A program made the translations under genes and the position numbers. A stretch of DNA of 60,000 nucleotides from Liolophura sinensis (taxonomy: Eukaryota; Mollusca; Polyplacophora; Chitonida; Chitonidae): NCBI RefSeq assembly GCF_032854445.1, contig NC_088301.1, forward strand, positions 58,976,512 through 59,036,511. Direction: 5' to 3'. Within the stretch, counting starts at the first letter, position 1. Every line of letters starts with the position of its first letter. Below the pieces are notes generated by a model. The model was not told the origin of the DNA. It did not search any database and was given only the letters and a program-made list of their open reading frames with translations. Below, piece by piece: positions 1 through 14,510 of the stretch.

Positions 1-72
1 CCTGAATTTCAATTATGGTGCGCTGGCATTCATTCTGACGATATACACGTGCGCCATCACCGCTATATGTCA

Positions 73-73
<1 letters not shown>

Positions 74-133
<60 letters not shown>
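74..133. repeat. (TA)n microsatellite
   Basis: About 30 uninterrupted TA dinucleotides. One of six TA tracts in the window; such tracts are length-polymorphic and hard to assemble. Confidence 0.97.
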
Positions 134-134
<1 letters not shown>

Positions 135-1635
135 TGTTGGAGGAGCGCAGAGGTAATCCCCCATCGATAATGATATACACTCCCCACTCTGAAAGTTTCA
201 TTAAAACCACTGCCTTTTTTTTAGCAGCAAGTACAAAAAAATTCGGACGTAGATATATAGTAAGAACTTAAAATGCCTTGCATACACAGTGAATTTCGCT
301 TGGGCGAATTTTTGGGAGGCCTGGTTTTAATTTGAGTATTAAATAAATAATGGTATATATGTAAATATACACTAAAGAGCATGAATCTGCTTTAGTTTAT
401 AATGAGTGTATATTGCCATTTCTGTGTCCGTATTCTCCGGATTCGGAATTTTACGTTGATGTAGTTATGGGTTTTTTTCTTTGGACACTTCATGCTGATA
501 TATTCTCGTTTTTCAAAAATGTTGCCAAAGCCATTAACCCATACTTACATGTAAATTTTAAAAATGATTGAGTGTTTATAACAGTACGTTTCCCTTTAAC
601 TGTAACTATACTGTTTACATATGCATCTTCAGTGGTCTCTCCCTGGGTCGACACCGATGATAGCATTTCGCGTCAGGCAGTATTCGCCAACAAATATAAC
701 ACATAGGCGATTATTCATGTACCGGTATTTGAAGAAACCGGCATAAATGTCGCTCAGCAAAGATGATACAGAAATACGAGTATGCCACGTATACATTTTG
801 TTGGAAATACATATCGTCTTTGAAAGTGAAACACAAGTAAATGGAAATCAAGCATCATTCAAGAGAAAAAGGCGGTTAATCAAGACATATACGGCGAATG
901 GGCGGCCCATCGCGATACGGCCTTCAGCCAGTGGTGGGCCCACCATCCAATCATCTGATACATCGATGTATAGTGACATCCCCTACACACTGCCTTTAGG
1001 GATTTTCTTAATATATGAAAACAGAGAAAAGCGCATATAGACACGGTCATTTCACTAATTACAAATATGGCATCCATCGCGGTGGATTAAACGTAAGGCT
1101 GGTGTGTGATACTGGGCGTAACTTCTAAGCATACACAGCAAGATGTTGGTTAAGTCGGCTAAAATGTCTTGTCACATATCTTAATCTCGTGGCTCAGAGG
1201 TCTTGTGAGCTGTATTGTAATTTGCTGATTATTGTTAAAATCATTATATAAATAGATATGCACATATAGATGATTGACTTACATATATGCAAATGTACTT
1301 GACTAAAGATCATCATATACCAAACAGTATTTTTGTTCCTAACAGGCATTGATTGGCTCGAGTATATCTACCGATAGTACAACGAGTGTACGTACATGCA
1401 GGTGAGAAACCTTACAACTTGAAGCTGCGTTTTATCAATATGTATTACGTTGAAAAATTTAATAAGCAATTAAATCTTGAGTATATATAGTGTATTTACA
1501 TGGTATTTTATAACAATTGTCTATAGGCGTCACCTTTATGCCATTTTCAAGAATTACAAATTCATATAATTTTGATTCTTAAACATGGCATAAAGCTAAA
1601 TTAAATAACGAAATATTGAATAAAAAAACTGAAAG
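134..1635. other. AT-rich non-coding stretch, nothing recognised
   Basis: Only short open frames without family resemblance or convincing splice borders. No tRNA, repeat array or motif cluster that I can name. Confidence 0.6.
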
Positions 1636-1815
1636 CTGTCTTCCTACGAGCGAAAGTCTATCAGCAACGTGCGGATGGCGGTGGGGGTGGTGGGGGGGGG
1701 TCCCGCAGGCTCTGCGTGGTGTCCTACCTTCGTCCTCCTCACACTGGCCGCCGTCGTATAAGTAAAATATTCCTGAGTACGGCATAAAACCCCAATCAAA
1801 CAAATAAATCAAGTA
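1636..1815 (+). mobile_element. SINE, 5'-truncated (family 1)
   Basis: Shares with the SINE at 35541-35746, in opposite orientation, the segments CAGCAAC, TGCGGATGG and GGCTCTGC. It also shares the 3' tail GCCGTCGTATAAGT, AAATATTC, TGAGTACGGC, ACCCCAATCAAA. It ends in an A-rich AAATAAATC tail, as expected for a plus-strand retroposon. The tRNA-like head is missing. A G10 run at 1692-1701 interrupts the body. The family name is not certain from memory; the tail resembles widespread mollusc SINEs. Confidence 0.75.
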
Positions 1816-2965
1816 AATGAGAGCAGTTTTTTTTTTACTCGGAGTTTCGTTCCAGCTGTTCTGCCATGTGTGAAAGCAGTCCGTGCATGGATATTCTTAA
1901 TGCAGAGAAAATGAAATACACCCAACAACTATCTCGTTAAATGCCTGACAAATTTTCCGACAATAGCCGCTGACAGTGTCGGACAGATTATATGTCCATG
2001 GCTGTATCCAACAAACACTTTTACACCATGAGCTTAACCAACTACAAGTCCATTTAAAAGGTTAACAAAACAAATAAACAACCCCATTGCACTGGTTTGG
2101 GTTTGGGAGTGTACAGAAAACCAAACAACACCTTGTAAAACCACCTACCACACCCTGCAAATACGTGCATGCTGGGCTTACCCACAGGGTGTCACGGCAG
2201 CCAAGCTGTGAGTAACGAAGATACCATTGGACCAGCTGGAAAGGTTCTCCTCATTGTTTGTGTAAATACCACCATTTCCTTTAAAAATTCGTCTGAAAAA
2301 TATACATTTTCACCCAAAAGGTCATATAATACTCATAAAGCTTGCTGATGAAAGTCAAATTTTAACTGAAGGACTTTAACCGACTTCAGAAGCCAACCTT
2401 GAAATATCTTTCTTTGGGACGAATATATAGAATTCTTATGCACTTGCAGTCAAACATAATGAGTAAAATGGTCGAAATTTTAGGTCTAACATTGCAATAT
2501 GCCCATAAGCTGCACGGTCAAGTTTGAAGGCAAAGGAGCCTGGACAAAAGAATGAGCTGAGAATAAATTTACTAACCTCTAATAACGCTTTAATCTCTCG
2601 TAATACTTCATATTTAGCTCAAACCTTTTTTTTTTCAAACGTGCAGCCTACTTAATTTAATGCAGACCTCCGTTTACACAAGGACAATGCGACACCACAT
2701 AGGGTATATATGTATATACTTCATCACACGAAACAGAACTTATCGTGATGAAGTATATCTGAGTAACTGGATATTTTAAGATTAAAATTCCGACGTATTT
2801 TCGTTGAAAACTTCCTCTTTAGCGTCTTGGTGCAGTATACAAAACGCACCCATAGAACAAGACCACACCGTGACAACGCATCGTTTTAGCTTAAAATGTC
2901 ACTTACGACCAGTCAACGCTTAGCGCTTATGCAGAGACAAAATTCACCGGCATATCGATGAGAAT

Positions 2966-2969
<4 letters not shown>
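1816..2969. other. Non-coding stretch, nothing recognised
   Basis: AT-rich sequence with a T9 run near 1828 and no open frame that resembles a protein family. Confidence 0.55.

Positions 2970-3025
<56 letters not shown>
2970..3025. repeat. (TA)n microsatellite
   Basis: About 28 TA units. Open frames that read Tyr-Ile repeats through it are translation artefacts. Confidence 0.97.
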
Positions 3026-3028
<3 letters not shown>

Positions 3029-6000
3029 ATACATTATCGATACACATCGATACACACATGATGTTTCTGGATTGCACAAACAACATGTTAGCAGAACAAT
3101 TAATTTTGTAGATATTATATACAGGAAGTCGATCACAAAATTTAGAGGATTAGTGAGTTAGTGTATTTATGGAGGAAGATAGGTATTCCTTGTATGCCAG
3201 TACGTGTACACATGTATTCATTGTATGTCAACACATGTAGCCTGATACCTAATCCTGGACAAGCCTGTGAGATAATCGGTCAGATTAAACGGATTTGCTA
3301 CTGCGTGTCTAAGTATTCGTGTAGCTTGACTGAATTGCTAGCTTCCTCATGCTGGGATCATGTTATATTTTCCGACAATACCTTACCTGCATAATTCTTT
3401 AGGTAAAACACCTTTCAAGTTCAACCGGTTTTAGGTGAAAATATTTCACATGTGGGAGCATGACTTATATCTGGTCTTCATAACGCAAATCTGCTTGTCT
3501 CTTCTCCGGTGTTACATTTTATTTTTTATTTTATTGTCATTGTATTTATATATGGTTTCCCACCCTGAAAAAGGAATGATAGCGAGACCACATTCGGCCT
3601 GTCGGCTCAAGATCACAAAACCAATTTCCAAAATAACGTTGAACAGAAACCCCTAAAAATTATATAAAGTACGAAATTTCTTTTATTGCTTTACACCTGC
3701 TCATTTCATGCGCCTGCAGACATGTTTATCCAATAGGTGACCTGTCATCCAGAATCCAAGTCTAGCCGACACGAGATTTGAGTGCAGCATGGTCGAAATA
3801 GGACGACACAAGCTCTCTGCTCTATTAAGACGAGCCTATCGCTACCAAGGATTTTAAGCAAGAATTTGTAAGCAAACAGGAAACAACACCACGATGGAAT
3901 ACTCCCTGTGGTAACCTCTACTTAGAATAACTGCAGTCAGAATGGCATCAGTAAGAGTAACAGCACTGTTGTTTTGATATAAGGATTTATCAAAATTCAT
4001 AGTACTGTGATATGCACCACAGATACCATTTCTTGTTAACATTAAATGTATACATGTACTTTTTAGCAGATTAAACATTGACAATTTTAACCTCAATATG
4101 GATGGTTTGTTTCCAAAACACGATCTGTATGATTTGCCACAAAAATCCAGAAAAATGTCAAAATCAAAACCCAGTTATTATACGGCGTTGTGTGTAGCGT
4201 GTTCCTGTGAAACCATGTACCAATGTTCATGTCTATATATGACAAACCGTTTTGAACAATAGGCCTGAAAAGTACTGAGGGACATCGTTTCTTGCGGATA
4301 CCTGTGTAGGAAGATAAAAGTAGATTATTATATGAAATACGTATATATGAAATACATATATGTGAATTCATATTCATTTATTTATTTATTCTTGGAGTAA
4401 ATCGTAAGAAAATCTTAGACTCCGAAGATAAGCGTTTTCACATATCTGTATATGGTAATATTTCCAAATGAATCTTTCCGAGAGATTCATATGATGAAAC
4501 ATGACCATCCCTGTGGTCCGACGCTCAACTCGACCCCAATGTATATGTATACTTAGCCCTATTTGCCCCCTTCTTCCGGTGATACGTTTTATTACGATAC
4601 CTGAGAAACCTACACCTACGCCGAGTGTAATAGGGTAGGTTATACGTTTGTAAATCTTCTTTTTGGTACTCGGATTAAATTTCATATTAAAACTGGCCTT
4701 GCACTCAGAGGTGTCATCTACATAGCTCCATACTTGAGTTACATTAAACACACATTTTAACAATCGCAATTAAGGCAGTGGTAGTGGTTAAGGCAGTGGG
4801 AACTGTACCCGTAATTAAAATAATCACTGATGTATTTTCTAAACCCTGTGAGTGATTCACCATTCAGATTTAACGGATGAGGAGGTGTAATATATCACGG
4901 TGAAACAGCTTCCGGACTATAAATACTGATACATACCGCCTCCAAATGTAAACAAACTAATATATGTTCTGTCTGTCTGATCCAATTCAATTATAGCCTA
5001 TTTTTTCTTTCGTTAATTCTATACCAGTTTACCAGTTTCATATGGATCAGAACACGATACACAAAATTCAGCGTTTGAAATTTATCACGGTTATATTTTA
5101 AAATTTGTTTGAAAACAATGTGAAAATACAAATACAGGCCACATTAACATGAAGTAAATACTTGTAATTATCAATAGAACCAGAAAACTGCATCTTTTAG
5201 AAAAGAATAACTAATATTGTATACTCTCCTCATGTAGAGAGGCCCATAGAATTCCAACTACTTTATACCTTTGCTGGAAGATCTCACAAATCCGTTTCAG
5301 ATGGCTACTTAACTGAGTGAATAGTTTAGTTATATCTACACAAAATCATCATACAAGATGAATTCAAGTTAGCCGTGATACATTCTTTTTCGTGACGTTT
5401 GGTATAAATTTCTGTTTCTGAAAACGACCCATACCCTTGGCGACAAGCAGACGGCATCGCTAACGAAAGCGGATGTACAACGCCTGCGCAATGGTTGAAT
5501 CTGAAAATAAAGAAACAAAGCTCCCTTAAGAGGATGACTAGATGGGTGGAGAGCCAAATGTCAAAAGTCAAATGGCTGTAATAATAAAAATTATTAGTAA
5601 TATTTTAACTGACAGATTTAGAAACGAAAGTTCGAAAGTGTTGTTGACATATATTGTAATTGAGATTTTTTTTTCTTCTACCTATATTCCATGCCAGAAA
5701 AAATTAATATCTGTTGTCATACACATAAGCTACGTATATACATAACTGTATGCACTGGTATACTTTTTTCCGACATCGCAACCAACTCATGAGATTTAAA
5801 CGTGTCAGGTTTCTTCTTGATACTGAACAAGAAAAATGGAAAATTCAGTGTTACTACGTCCATATAACCTACATGTGATGCCATTTTACACTTCGTGAAC
5901 GCGGTAGTTTATTCAAAACATACAGAAGATGAACTCGTGAATGTTTACTCCGCATGAACATTACACACGCGGATGACCGGTCGGTAGGTTTTGCCATGCT

Positions 6001-7276
6001 ACTCGGGGATACCGCATATGCCTGTGTAAAAAGCCTTTCAAGCGAACGACGCTTGATTGGAACCGGTGAGTCAGCTTCTATTCAGTCGTTCAATATCGCG
6101 GTATGTATAGGTAAGATTAATCCATGCATGTCACACTACTTCCAGGTGCAAACCGTACATCTATATTATGTTGAAAAGTATAAAGTCGTGTCGACAAGTT
6201 CTATGTATCGAGTAAGGATGTACTTTACCTATATAGAGGAAGTATTTACTATTTACTAAATATTTATGCAAATATTTAAAGAGAGAGATCCGTGTTTATT
6301 CAATAACAAGTGGAGTCATAGTCTGTATTAATACATTGTCTGGTTATAAGCTGTCGGTATATGTTATCTCAGTATTTATTTATTATCATGCATGTTTGTA
6401 TGGTCTCTCTCTTTTTAAATTATTCTTTTCCTTTCTTCAAAATGTTGTCTCACATAACCTCCAAATATCAGGACAATTGGGGAGCATTTGTACGTTGCAC
6501 GTTTTGTGAATAACAGTTAAATAACCCTTATTTAACTCAAGAGATGTTTTTCCAATGGCTTGGAAAGGTCACAGTTTATTCATGTACATGGGCACGGCAC
6601 CAATGAGGCGTATCAATACTTTATTTCCCACACTCCCAGATCATGGGTCTATACAGCCATGCATCACAAAAGTCGTCAAGTATGCGCTTTTCAACTCAGT
6701 AATGCAATTTTGGTTACAAAGACAGATGCCTTTCCAGTCAGAATGGAATTCTTTACAGCGCTGCCTGAGGAATGAGTTGTTCTTGGACAGTTGGTAGCCA
6801 TTGTATTTTGTTTTATGACATACCGGTACAGGATGACAATGTGACCTAGATCTGTATAAAACAGCCAGTCAAAACCCAAGTATCAGTCGGTGCGACTCGC
6901 TGTTCTGAATGGTTGAAGGTGTATCCGAAACAAACCTCATTCTTAGAGGATTCCTCTTATTTCTATAATATTCGTGCAACCTAATCACGCGTTTCAGCCT
7001 TTAATGGAAGAAAAAACGTCGGCCATTCGGTTCGTTTGAGTCAAACTAGTTGAGTCACTTCATGATTTTCTTAGGAAGTACATATATTAGTATTTACATT
7101 TGATTGTTTGCGGGGCTTCCTGAATTTTAAGGAAAATACAACAGATGAAGCACGCCCATACAACATTTATCAATAATCAACTGAGTAACCGTGCAGGGCA
7201 CAGATTCTGACTAACTACAGCAATCGTCGTCAGAGTATACATTAGAACAGATTCAAAGCAGATCAGTGAATACAAC
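3026..7276. other. Gene-poor stretch, nothing recognised
   Basis: Several open frames of 60-127 codons occur on both strands (for example minus 4386-4769 and plus 5954-6259), but none shows a family motif, and their composition follows the AT-rich background. A good-looking donor (CCG|GTGAGT near 6064) has no matching acceptor that keeps a frame. Confidence 0.5.
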
Positions 7277-7378
7277 GGCTCATGTGAGACTCGAACTCAC
7301 GAATATGTCTACCCCTATAATTGGTTGGTAAGACGGTATGGTCCGACATAAGTCGTGAGTTCCAGTCTCACTCGAGCC
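7277..7378. repeat. Short foldback with tRNA B-box-like arms
   Basis: The left arm (7277-7302) reads GGCTCATGTGAGACTCGAAC and onward. The right arm (7353-7378) is its inverse with a few mismatches. About 50 bp separate them. The arms look like the T-arm/B-box part of a tRNA-derived repeat, so this is probably a SINE remnant in inverted arrangement rather than a tRNA gene; no cloverleaf fits. Confidence 0.55.
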
Positions 7379-9691
7379 AGTGTTTACACTGCTTTCGTGA
7401 TAGTTGTTCAATGTCAAAAATTATATCCATATATTTGGTCATTTCAAAGTATTTGACTGGTAAATAAATCATAACCTATCCATCTATTTTCAGGTTTTCT
7501 CAGCAGCTCGAATCCTGTCTTTTTGTTCAGTGTTTATTGCAGTATTTATATTTAATGTATATTCTTTTGAATTTGTTCTAAGTATTTATTGGGAAGTTTT
7601 TGGAAAACTTCACGTGGATGATAAGTATAAAGTAATCCGTTCCAGTGATCATTGTTTCTCAAAATGTATTTCGAATATTAAATGTCTTAATTCTCTGATT
7701 TATTGTAGCCAGAATAGTTTCCTGATCACCACCCAATCCCCCCCTACCCACACAACTTGTAGTTACTCCTCTCCAGCAATCCCATACACCTAAAGTACCG
7801 CTAGCTATGTAGGATTTGTGAATAAATTATATAGCAATGGAGATTGGACTATACACTGCCTCGTCAGAGACCTACATTTAGCTTTTCGGGTCAGCATTGA
7901 CAATGGCAGGTAGATTGCAAGGGACAATACGCCGAGACGCAGATGAAGCATAGATCAAATAAACCTGACTAAGCCTTCTCAGTCATTGGTGGGGCACAGA
8001 TCTCGCGCATTACGTCACAGTGCGCTACGGTACAACCGGTTACCTGAAACGTGCAATATCCTTTGACGGTTTGTGTAAAGTGTAAGTGCATATGTAAAGA
8101 ACGGAATACTGTGTTATGTGCTCTGCTACGTACAGTATATATATCGTTTTAAAGTAAAAAATATTTTGACCAGCCCACAATTACTAGAAAATTCATTTCC
8201 CCACAAATGAACGGTTAATTTCGTGCCCCCCCTCCCCACCTTCCAAAAAATACATTACAGTGCAATCACAACACGCTTTTTAAATACCTTCATTAATAAC
8301 TAATTATCTTTAAAGCTAACCTCGTGTGGTAATATTCAAAAGAGCCATTTCGGGTATGTGATGGGTGTTTGCGTTCTTATTACAAAATTCTTTGCATATT
8401 TAATGATGCTCTTAGAGACCGAGTGATCTTTATCAAAAGGTTTTGCCAGCTGAAATTGTACCAAAAAAATGAATAGTGCTTTCGATATTTTCGACAATGA
8501 AAAATCAAGATCCGATATACATCGTTGGGGGCATTACAAGGTGGACTGGGACGATGGTCACAAACATTGTTCTATACCAATTCGTGTCTGAGAAACGCAA
8601 AAAGAAGGATGGAATTCACCTTTGATAATTGTTGTTGTTAAATATTATTTATTTCATAGTTATTGAAAATTATTCCATGTACTCTTATATGGGGTTAAAA
8701 ACAATTTCGTCCAATACAAAATAAACTCCTACCCTCAACCCAGCTCATTTGATTTATTTCTTGGATTATAGATTGGCGTATGTACGGCTCAGCTTTTATG
8801 GGTGGAGGAAACCAGGCCGTCTTGAATAAACCATTTACCTGTGGTTAGTTACTGACGAGCTTTCCCACGTGTACTCTACAGAAAGAGATTTACACACACT
8901 TTTAATTGTCTTCAACGATCTGAATATTTCACAAAAGGCCCCACGAGCGCCGTCTGTCGTCTATTGAAACCAGGCCCCACGAGAGGTCGGCGGGGGGGGG
9001 GGGGGGGGGGGGGCGTTCAAATTCCTTTAGCAAGATCAAATTGCATTAGCATCTCGTGGATGGTTAATGTCTGAACTACGTTTCCTTAATTTACATTGAG
9101 CACAGACACACGCACACACACACACACTCACCCACATCATTTCCTGAGTGAAGCAAAATGGCTACACTCTATGACAAACTCTGTATCTGGTCTCGGTTAA
9201 TGGTAACTAAGTAGACTTCGGATGGCAATGCTAACTGTCCTGAAGTTTCCCTCAATTAAGGCGCAAATTTTTCACTCCTAGGTTTCACCTTTTGGACTCG
9301 TATATAGACGAATGTATATAAACGAAATAGACAAATGTTACGAAAGTAGATACTGATTAGTTCAAGGAGAGCATTGCACAACTCTATAATCGATTTTGAT
9401 TGAGACAGACTTGATTAAACATAAATAAGATATTATAGCTATGCAAGTGCTAAAATACAAGAATTTTTGTAGTCAGCATAAATCTTTATACTAGTATATT
9501 TAAGTTGCCAATATAGATGCATTAAACATTTTGTAAATAAATAATAAACAATAAATAAATAAATAAATCATTTGCCCCCCCGTGTTCACACACATTTTTA
9601 TTTTAAAGCAATGTACTAAAGCACATTATGCTGAACGAGGCACAGGAAACTGTCAGCAAACAGAAGCAGCATATAGCGGGCTTGGGAAGAT

Positions 9692-9693
<2 letters not shown>
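7379..9693. other. Non-coding stretch with simple repeats
   Basis: No gene recognised. It holds pyrimidine-rich tracts (7736-7745, 8224-8242), two copies of GGCCCCACGAG (8938, 8973) just before a poly-G tract, and a CA-rich run at 9104-9128. Confidence 0.55.
8992..9013. repeat. Poly-G tract (G22)
   Basis: Twenty-two consecutive G, capable of forming a quadruplex. It is preceded by CCACGAGAGGTCGGC. The length may be imprecise, because long homopolymers are error-prone in sequencing. Confidence 0.95.

Positions 9694-9759
<66 letters not shown>
9694..9759. repeat. (TA)n microsatellite followed by (TG)n
   Basis: About 33 TA units, then TGTGTGTG. Confidence 0.97.
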
Positions 9760-9768
<9 letters not shown>

Positions 9769-12542
9769 ATTACAGGAAAATGCCATCAAATGAAAGCCGG
9801 TTAATACACTTACAAAATGTATTTACTATACCGAGGTACATGTGTACAACAGTTTGTTTACATATCCTTTTGCAGTCCGCCAGTCTCTCCTGGTACACAT
9901 AGTTCGCGTTTGTATGTTTCTAAGGAATACAGTCGCGCTTGACCCAGTTATAGCCGATCCTCGGTAATGCCTTCACAGGGTGACTGGCTTTCCCAGACAT
10001 AACAAATTCTGATTGGGTACTCGTTTGATACAGACAGACAGGTACAGTGGGTTCACGGATATCGAAATCAGGATCTCTGACCACTCGGAGATCTCCGAAC
10101 GTGTACGGAACTTGATCACGTACTCCACGCCAACCTTTGATGTGAAGTGTGGTTGACAATTAATGCCATACACTATAATTATAAGTTATTCATTGTTCAC
10201 GTTCATATTACACAGGGTACAAATGGCCTGTGGGCGGATTCTGGTACCCTCACACGGCAAATTCATACTGCAGACTGTATGGCGATATTCATTTCTTTCC
10301 ACAAAAAATACACCGGTGTAGTTAAAATTATACCTATAGGCTAGCAGTCTGTATAAGAAATGCAAAGCCTTAAGAATGCGCTGTCGTATATAGTGAAGGA
10401 GGTGATGTAGTCATATTAAGATATGGCTGCGGGCTGTCATTCATCTGGAATTGAAAAAGTCAAGCCCATGATGCCTGTCACAACACATGCCTTATTGGTA
10501 TACTGTTATTTGTGTTGTTATTTTTTTTAATTGTCATTTTTTTATTTGTTGTTGCTTGTTTTTTTTCGTTAGTGATTGTACTAGGTGCATTATGTTTATG
10601 TTGTTTTTGCACATTCGAATAGTATGACAATAGATTCCACAGTAAATACACGGAGTCACTTCTTCTTTATTTTCATTGACTCCCTAGGATCCTAGGTAAT
10701 TGCACACACAAGCCTGTTATAACAGACTTATTATTACCTGATATTTTACTCAGTAGTTTTCCAGTACGTCTGTTACGTCAAACAACTTTGTTTCGTTTTG
10801 TAACAAATGATATACATCCATTCGTTACATCTTCGTACCTGCTTTTTCCGTATTCTTATGTGCACCCTGTGAACTCTTCATTTGTTATGAAACAAATGTT
10901 AGAATTGCGTGCAGTTAGCGTGCACACCCATAACAAGGTCAGTTGTAACGACTGGGTGTGCATATAGCAATAAAAAGGTCAATGTATCTCCGACACGGAT
11001 CGTTTCCGTGTTTGACGGGAAGCAGCTCTCCTGTTTACAATCCGTGGGAAATATTTATATTATCTATAATATACATGACACGTATATGGTTCATTAACTG
11101 GAACTTGTGAGTGAAATGACTGATACGGAACCCTCTTTGTGGTGCCCCCGCACACTGATGCCGAAGGGTTTAGTGGGACTACTGTATATTGTAATGTTAA
11201 ATGACTGGTACTGGAATAGCAGGTGGGGCCGTCATGCACATGCACCTTAATGGTAGCAATTTATTCGATACAGTCTACAAGCTTGTCCGAACAAATATCG
11301 ACACGATGGCGCAGAGGTTGATGGGTGGACTAAGCCCATAATCCTTCACCCTACATTACGCATGCTCACAGGCCGTTATCTTATACATTGCGAGCTTGGG
11401 GTTTATCTTTGGATTTATCTACATTACGTATTTATGTAAATGTTTCCTTCGTATGGATAAAATTACCTACATAAATTTGTTAGAACAGTTTTGTCATTAC
11501 TTGTTCGGAAGGATTGGCGTTAGGTGAAGGGTAAATGTCCTATAGCTTATTACTAACACATTCTTATAAAAACCGCAGGTACGTTTTGCAATATACATGT
11601 CAATTTTAGTGAGATTAATGCTTTAATAATTTTTTCTGGCTTATGAATCGCGTATTAATTTCACGGTATGCATGGACGGGTGAATATAATACAGTATTTT
11701 TATACACTAACTGTATACATGTGTAATGTTCATATAGAATTGTTCATGACGTACCAGGTAACTAAGCTGATTGTAACAAAAAAAAAAAACATCCATTTTA
11801 ACTGAGATTCTGTTTCAGGGTTTTGTCTACATGTGTTTATATGATAAAAGGAGAGCACCTATTGGACATCGGTAAGGTGGTGCATGCGATACAGGTTCTG
11901 TGGGTCGCCGGGTGTCCGCCTTCAAAATCCGTCGCCTCTTCCTGGTTAAACCGTTAGTTTTATGATGACCTGAAGTGGTCCAATAAATAGTGTCAGATGC
12001 CCCCGTGAGTGATTTTTGCACTTACAATTCCTATAATTACTATCCGGTTCGTGAAAGTACATGCATTGCGGAGTTTTTTTTATATATATAGATACAGATG
12101 AAGACTTAGTTCGCAGTTTCTATCCAACATCTTCTTTGAACATAAGATTCTTATCTTTCTGATAAAAACAGCTAATGGGGGTACTTTTAATTTTTAGTCA
12201 GGAGGACTGAAGTATTGGACAAAAGACTAAGTTACGTGTATTTATGCAGGAATCTAAGCAAAGCAGTCATAATGTGTTATTTCTGTAATCTTAATTTGAA
12301 GTGTTCTGTTACTGATGTAAAATTAATGACATTCAGACAAGAGTCGTGCAAACGTGCATGATTATGCATTCTGAATTCTTTACCTATCTATCTGTCTATC
12401 TATCTGTCTGTATATCTATCTATATGTATATCTGTATATATATACCAATGGCCAATTATACATTTAGCTATACCTGTTGTTCAGTTCAGCAGTTTTAAAG
12501 TTTCTTTCCTCTATAAACCGCTCCACATGTTTACATGCATGC
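9760..12542. other. Non-coding stretch with a (CTAT/CTGT)n microsatellite
   Basis: No gene recognised with confidence. 12384-12445 is an imperfect CTAT/CTGT tetranucleotide repeat. A perfect palindrome CCTAGGATCCTAGG lies near 10683. A minus-strand open frame at 9973-10173 contains a stretch faintly like a fibronectin-III strand pair (VEYVIKFRTR..SEWSE), too weak to annotate. Confidence 0.5.
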
Positions 12543-12876
12543 ATAATAACTATATAAGCTTGTAGGTTTCCGTTTACATGGATGAGGTCCTTTTTTGTCT
12601 TGTGACATTTGATCCAATTCAGGATATTTTTCTGATCAGTGCTTAAATCGCATGTACCGGTATATAGCATTGAGTGAGCTCACCCCTTAGGAAACTTACT
12701 GAATAAAGTGAAAGGAAATAAGAAAATCACCTACACACGGAGCATGGTAGACAAGTGCTGAATAAAAAAGTTTTGTTATTGTTACGTGAATGTCTTTGTG
12801 GAAAGATTATGCCTTTGGTCGAGACAATTTGTGCAGGTAAATTGATGGCAGAAAGAGGACATTCATTTGACTTATG

Positions 12877-13774
<898 letters not shown>

Positions 13775-13925
13775 TAAAATAATAAGTTTATACGCATTGT
13801 AAACGTATACACGAATAAACCTAAAACAATACACAACAACTACATGCAGTCTTACAAAAATTCATTGTCAACTAGAGTTTCCACGTGGTCATTTTTAAAG
13901 AAAATTGCATCATGTGGGAGTGTAT

Positions 13926-14168
13926 GGAAGCCAGATAAGGCCATCATCGTATCATCGTTCCATCGCCTGGCGATGGGTCGGAGCGATGGCACAATGATGC
14001 CAGACGATGGCACGATTGAACGAATCATGCTCCATGCCATCATGTCATCGCATCGTGCCATCATGGCATCGCTTCGTAACATCGTGCAATCGCTTCGCAT
14101 CATCGTGCCATCGATTCGTGCCACTGGCCGATGGAACTATGGTACGATGACGGCCTTGTCCGACTTCC
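13926..14168. mobile_element. CGATG-rich foldback element, copy A
   Basis: The ends are inverted repeats of about 43 bp: GGAAGCCAGATAAGGCCATC on the left, and the inverse of GATGACGGCCTTGTCCGACT on the right. The interior is a degenerate array of CATCGTGCCATCG-type units in both orientations, so the whole 243 bp can fold on itself. The open frames on both strands (13844-14185 plus, 13852-14124 minus) come from this repetition and are not genes. Confidence 0.75.
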
Positions 14169-14269
14169 AATGGTTGTGTTCTTAAGTTGCTAAAAATATA
14201 GTTAACCTCCTACAACGTTTACTTTTAGGCCTTTATATACCTTCTTTCTTCATTCTGAAATTGTGCCTC

Positions 14270-14510
14270 GTGTAACGAGGAGGAGTGATTAGGTGTCTTT
14301 GTGTGGCAGGGCGAGTCCTCGCCGCCACCGAAGTATCATGCCGAAAACACCAGACATGACAGCCCACCGAGTAACATTATACTGACACCGGGCCAACCAG
14401 TGCTGTTTCCTTGCTCTAACCTGTCAGTATTGTTCGCCAAGCCCGGCTGTAAGTACCATTTTTCAAGTCTTTGATATGGCCCGACCCGGGTCAACTCGCA
14501 GTGACTGCAC
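14270..14510 (-). mobile_element. tRNA-derived SINE (family 2), copy A
   Basis: Read on the minus strand it has GACCCGGGTCGGGCCATA, CAAAGACTTGAAAAATGGTA, GGCTTGGCG, AGAGCAAGGAAACAG, CACTGGTTGGCCC and TGTCAGTATAATG. The same blocks occur in the same order in the repeats at 39105-39300 (+) and 29528-29870 (-). That order defines a dispersed SINE-like family. The head is incomplete here. The copy in B is 21804-22044 with two base changes. Confidence 0.7.

Noticed and set aside
4386-4769. 127-codon open frame on the minus strand as a gene
   Set aside because: No family motif, no signal of codon bias against background, no supporting splice sites or neighbours.
5954-6259. 101-codon open frame with an internal GTGAGT donor as an exon
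   Set aside because: The best upstream acceptor (CATACAG near 5924) does not join this frame without a stop; no homology is recognised.
9973-10173. Minus-strand fibronectin-III-like exon (VEYVIKFRTR..SEWSE)
   Set aside because: Only a 20-residue resemblance, no convincing donor, and an overlapping alternative frame is equally open.
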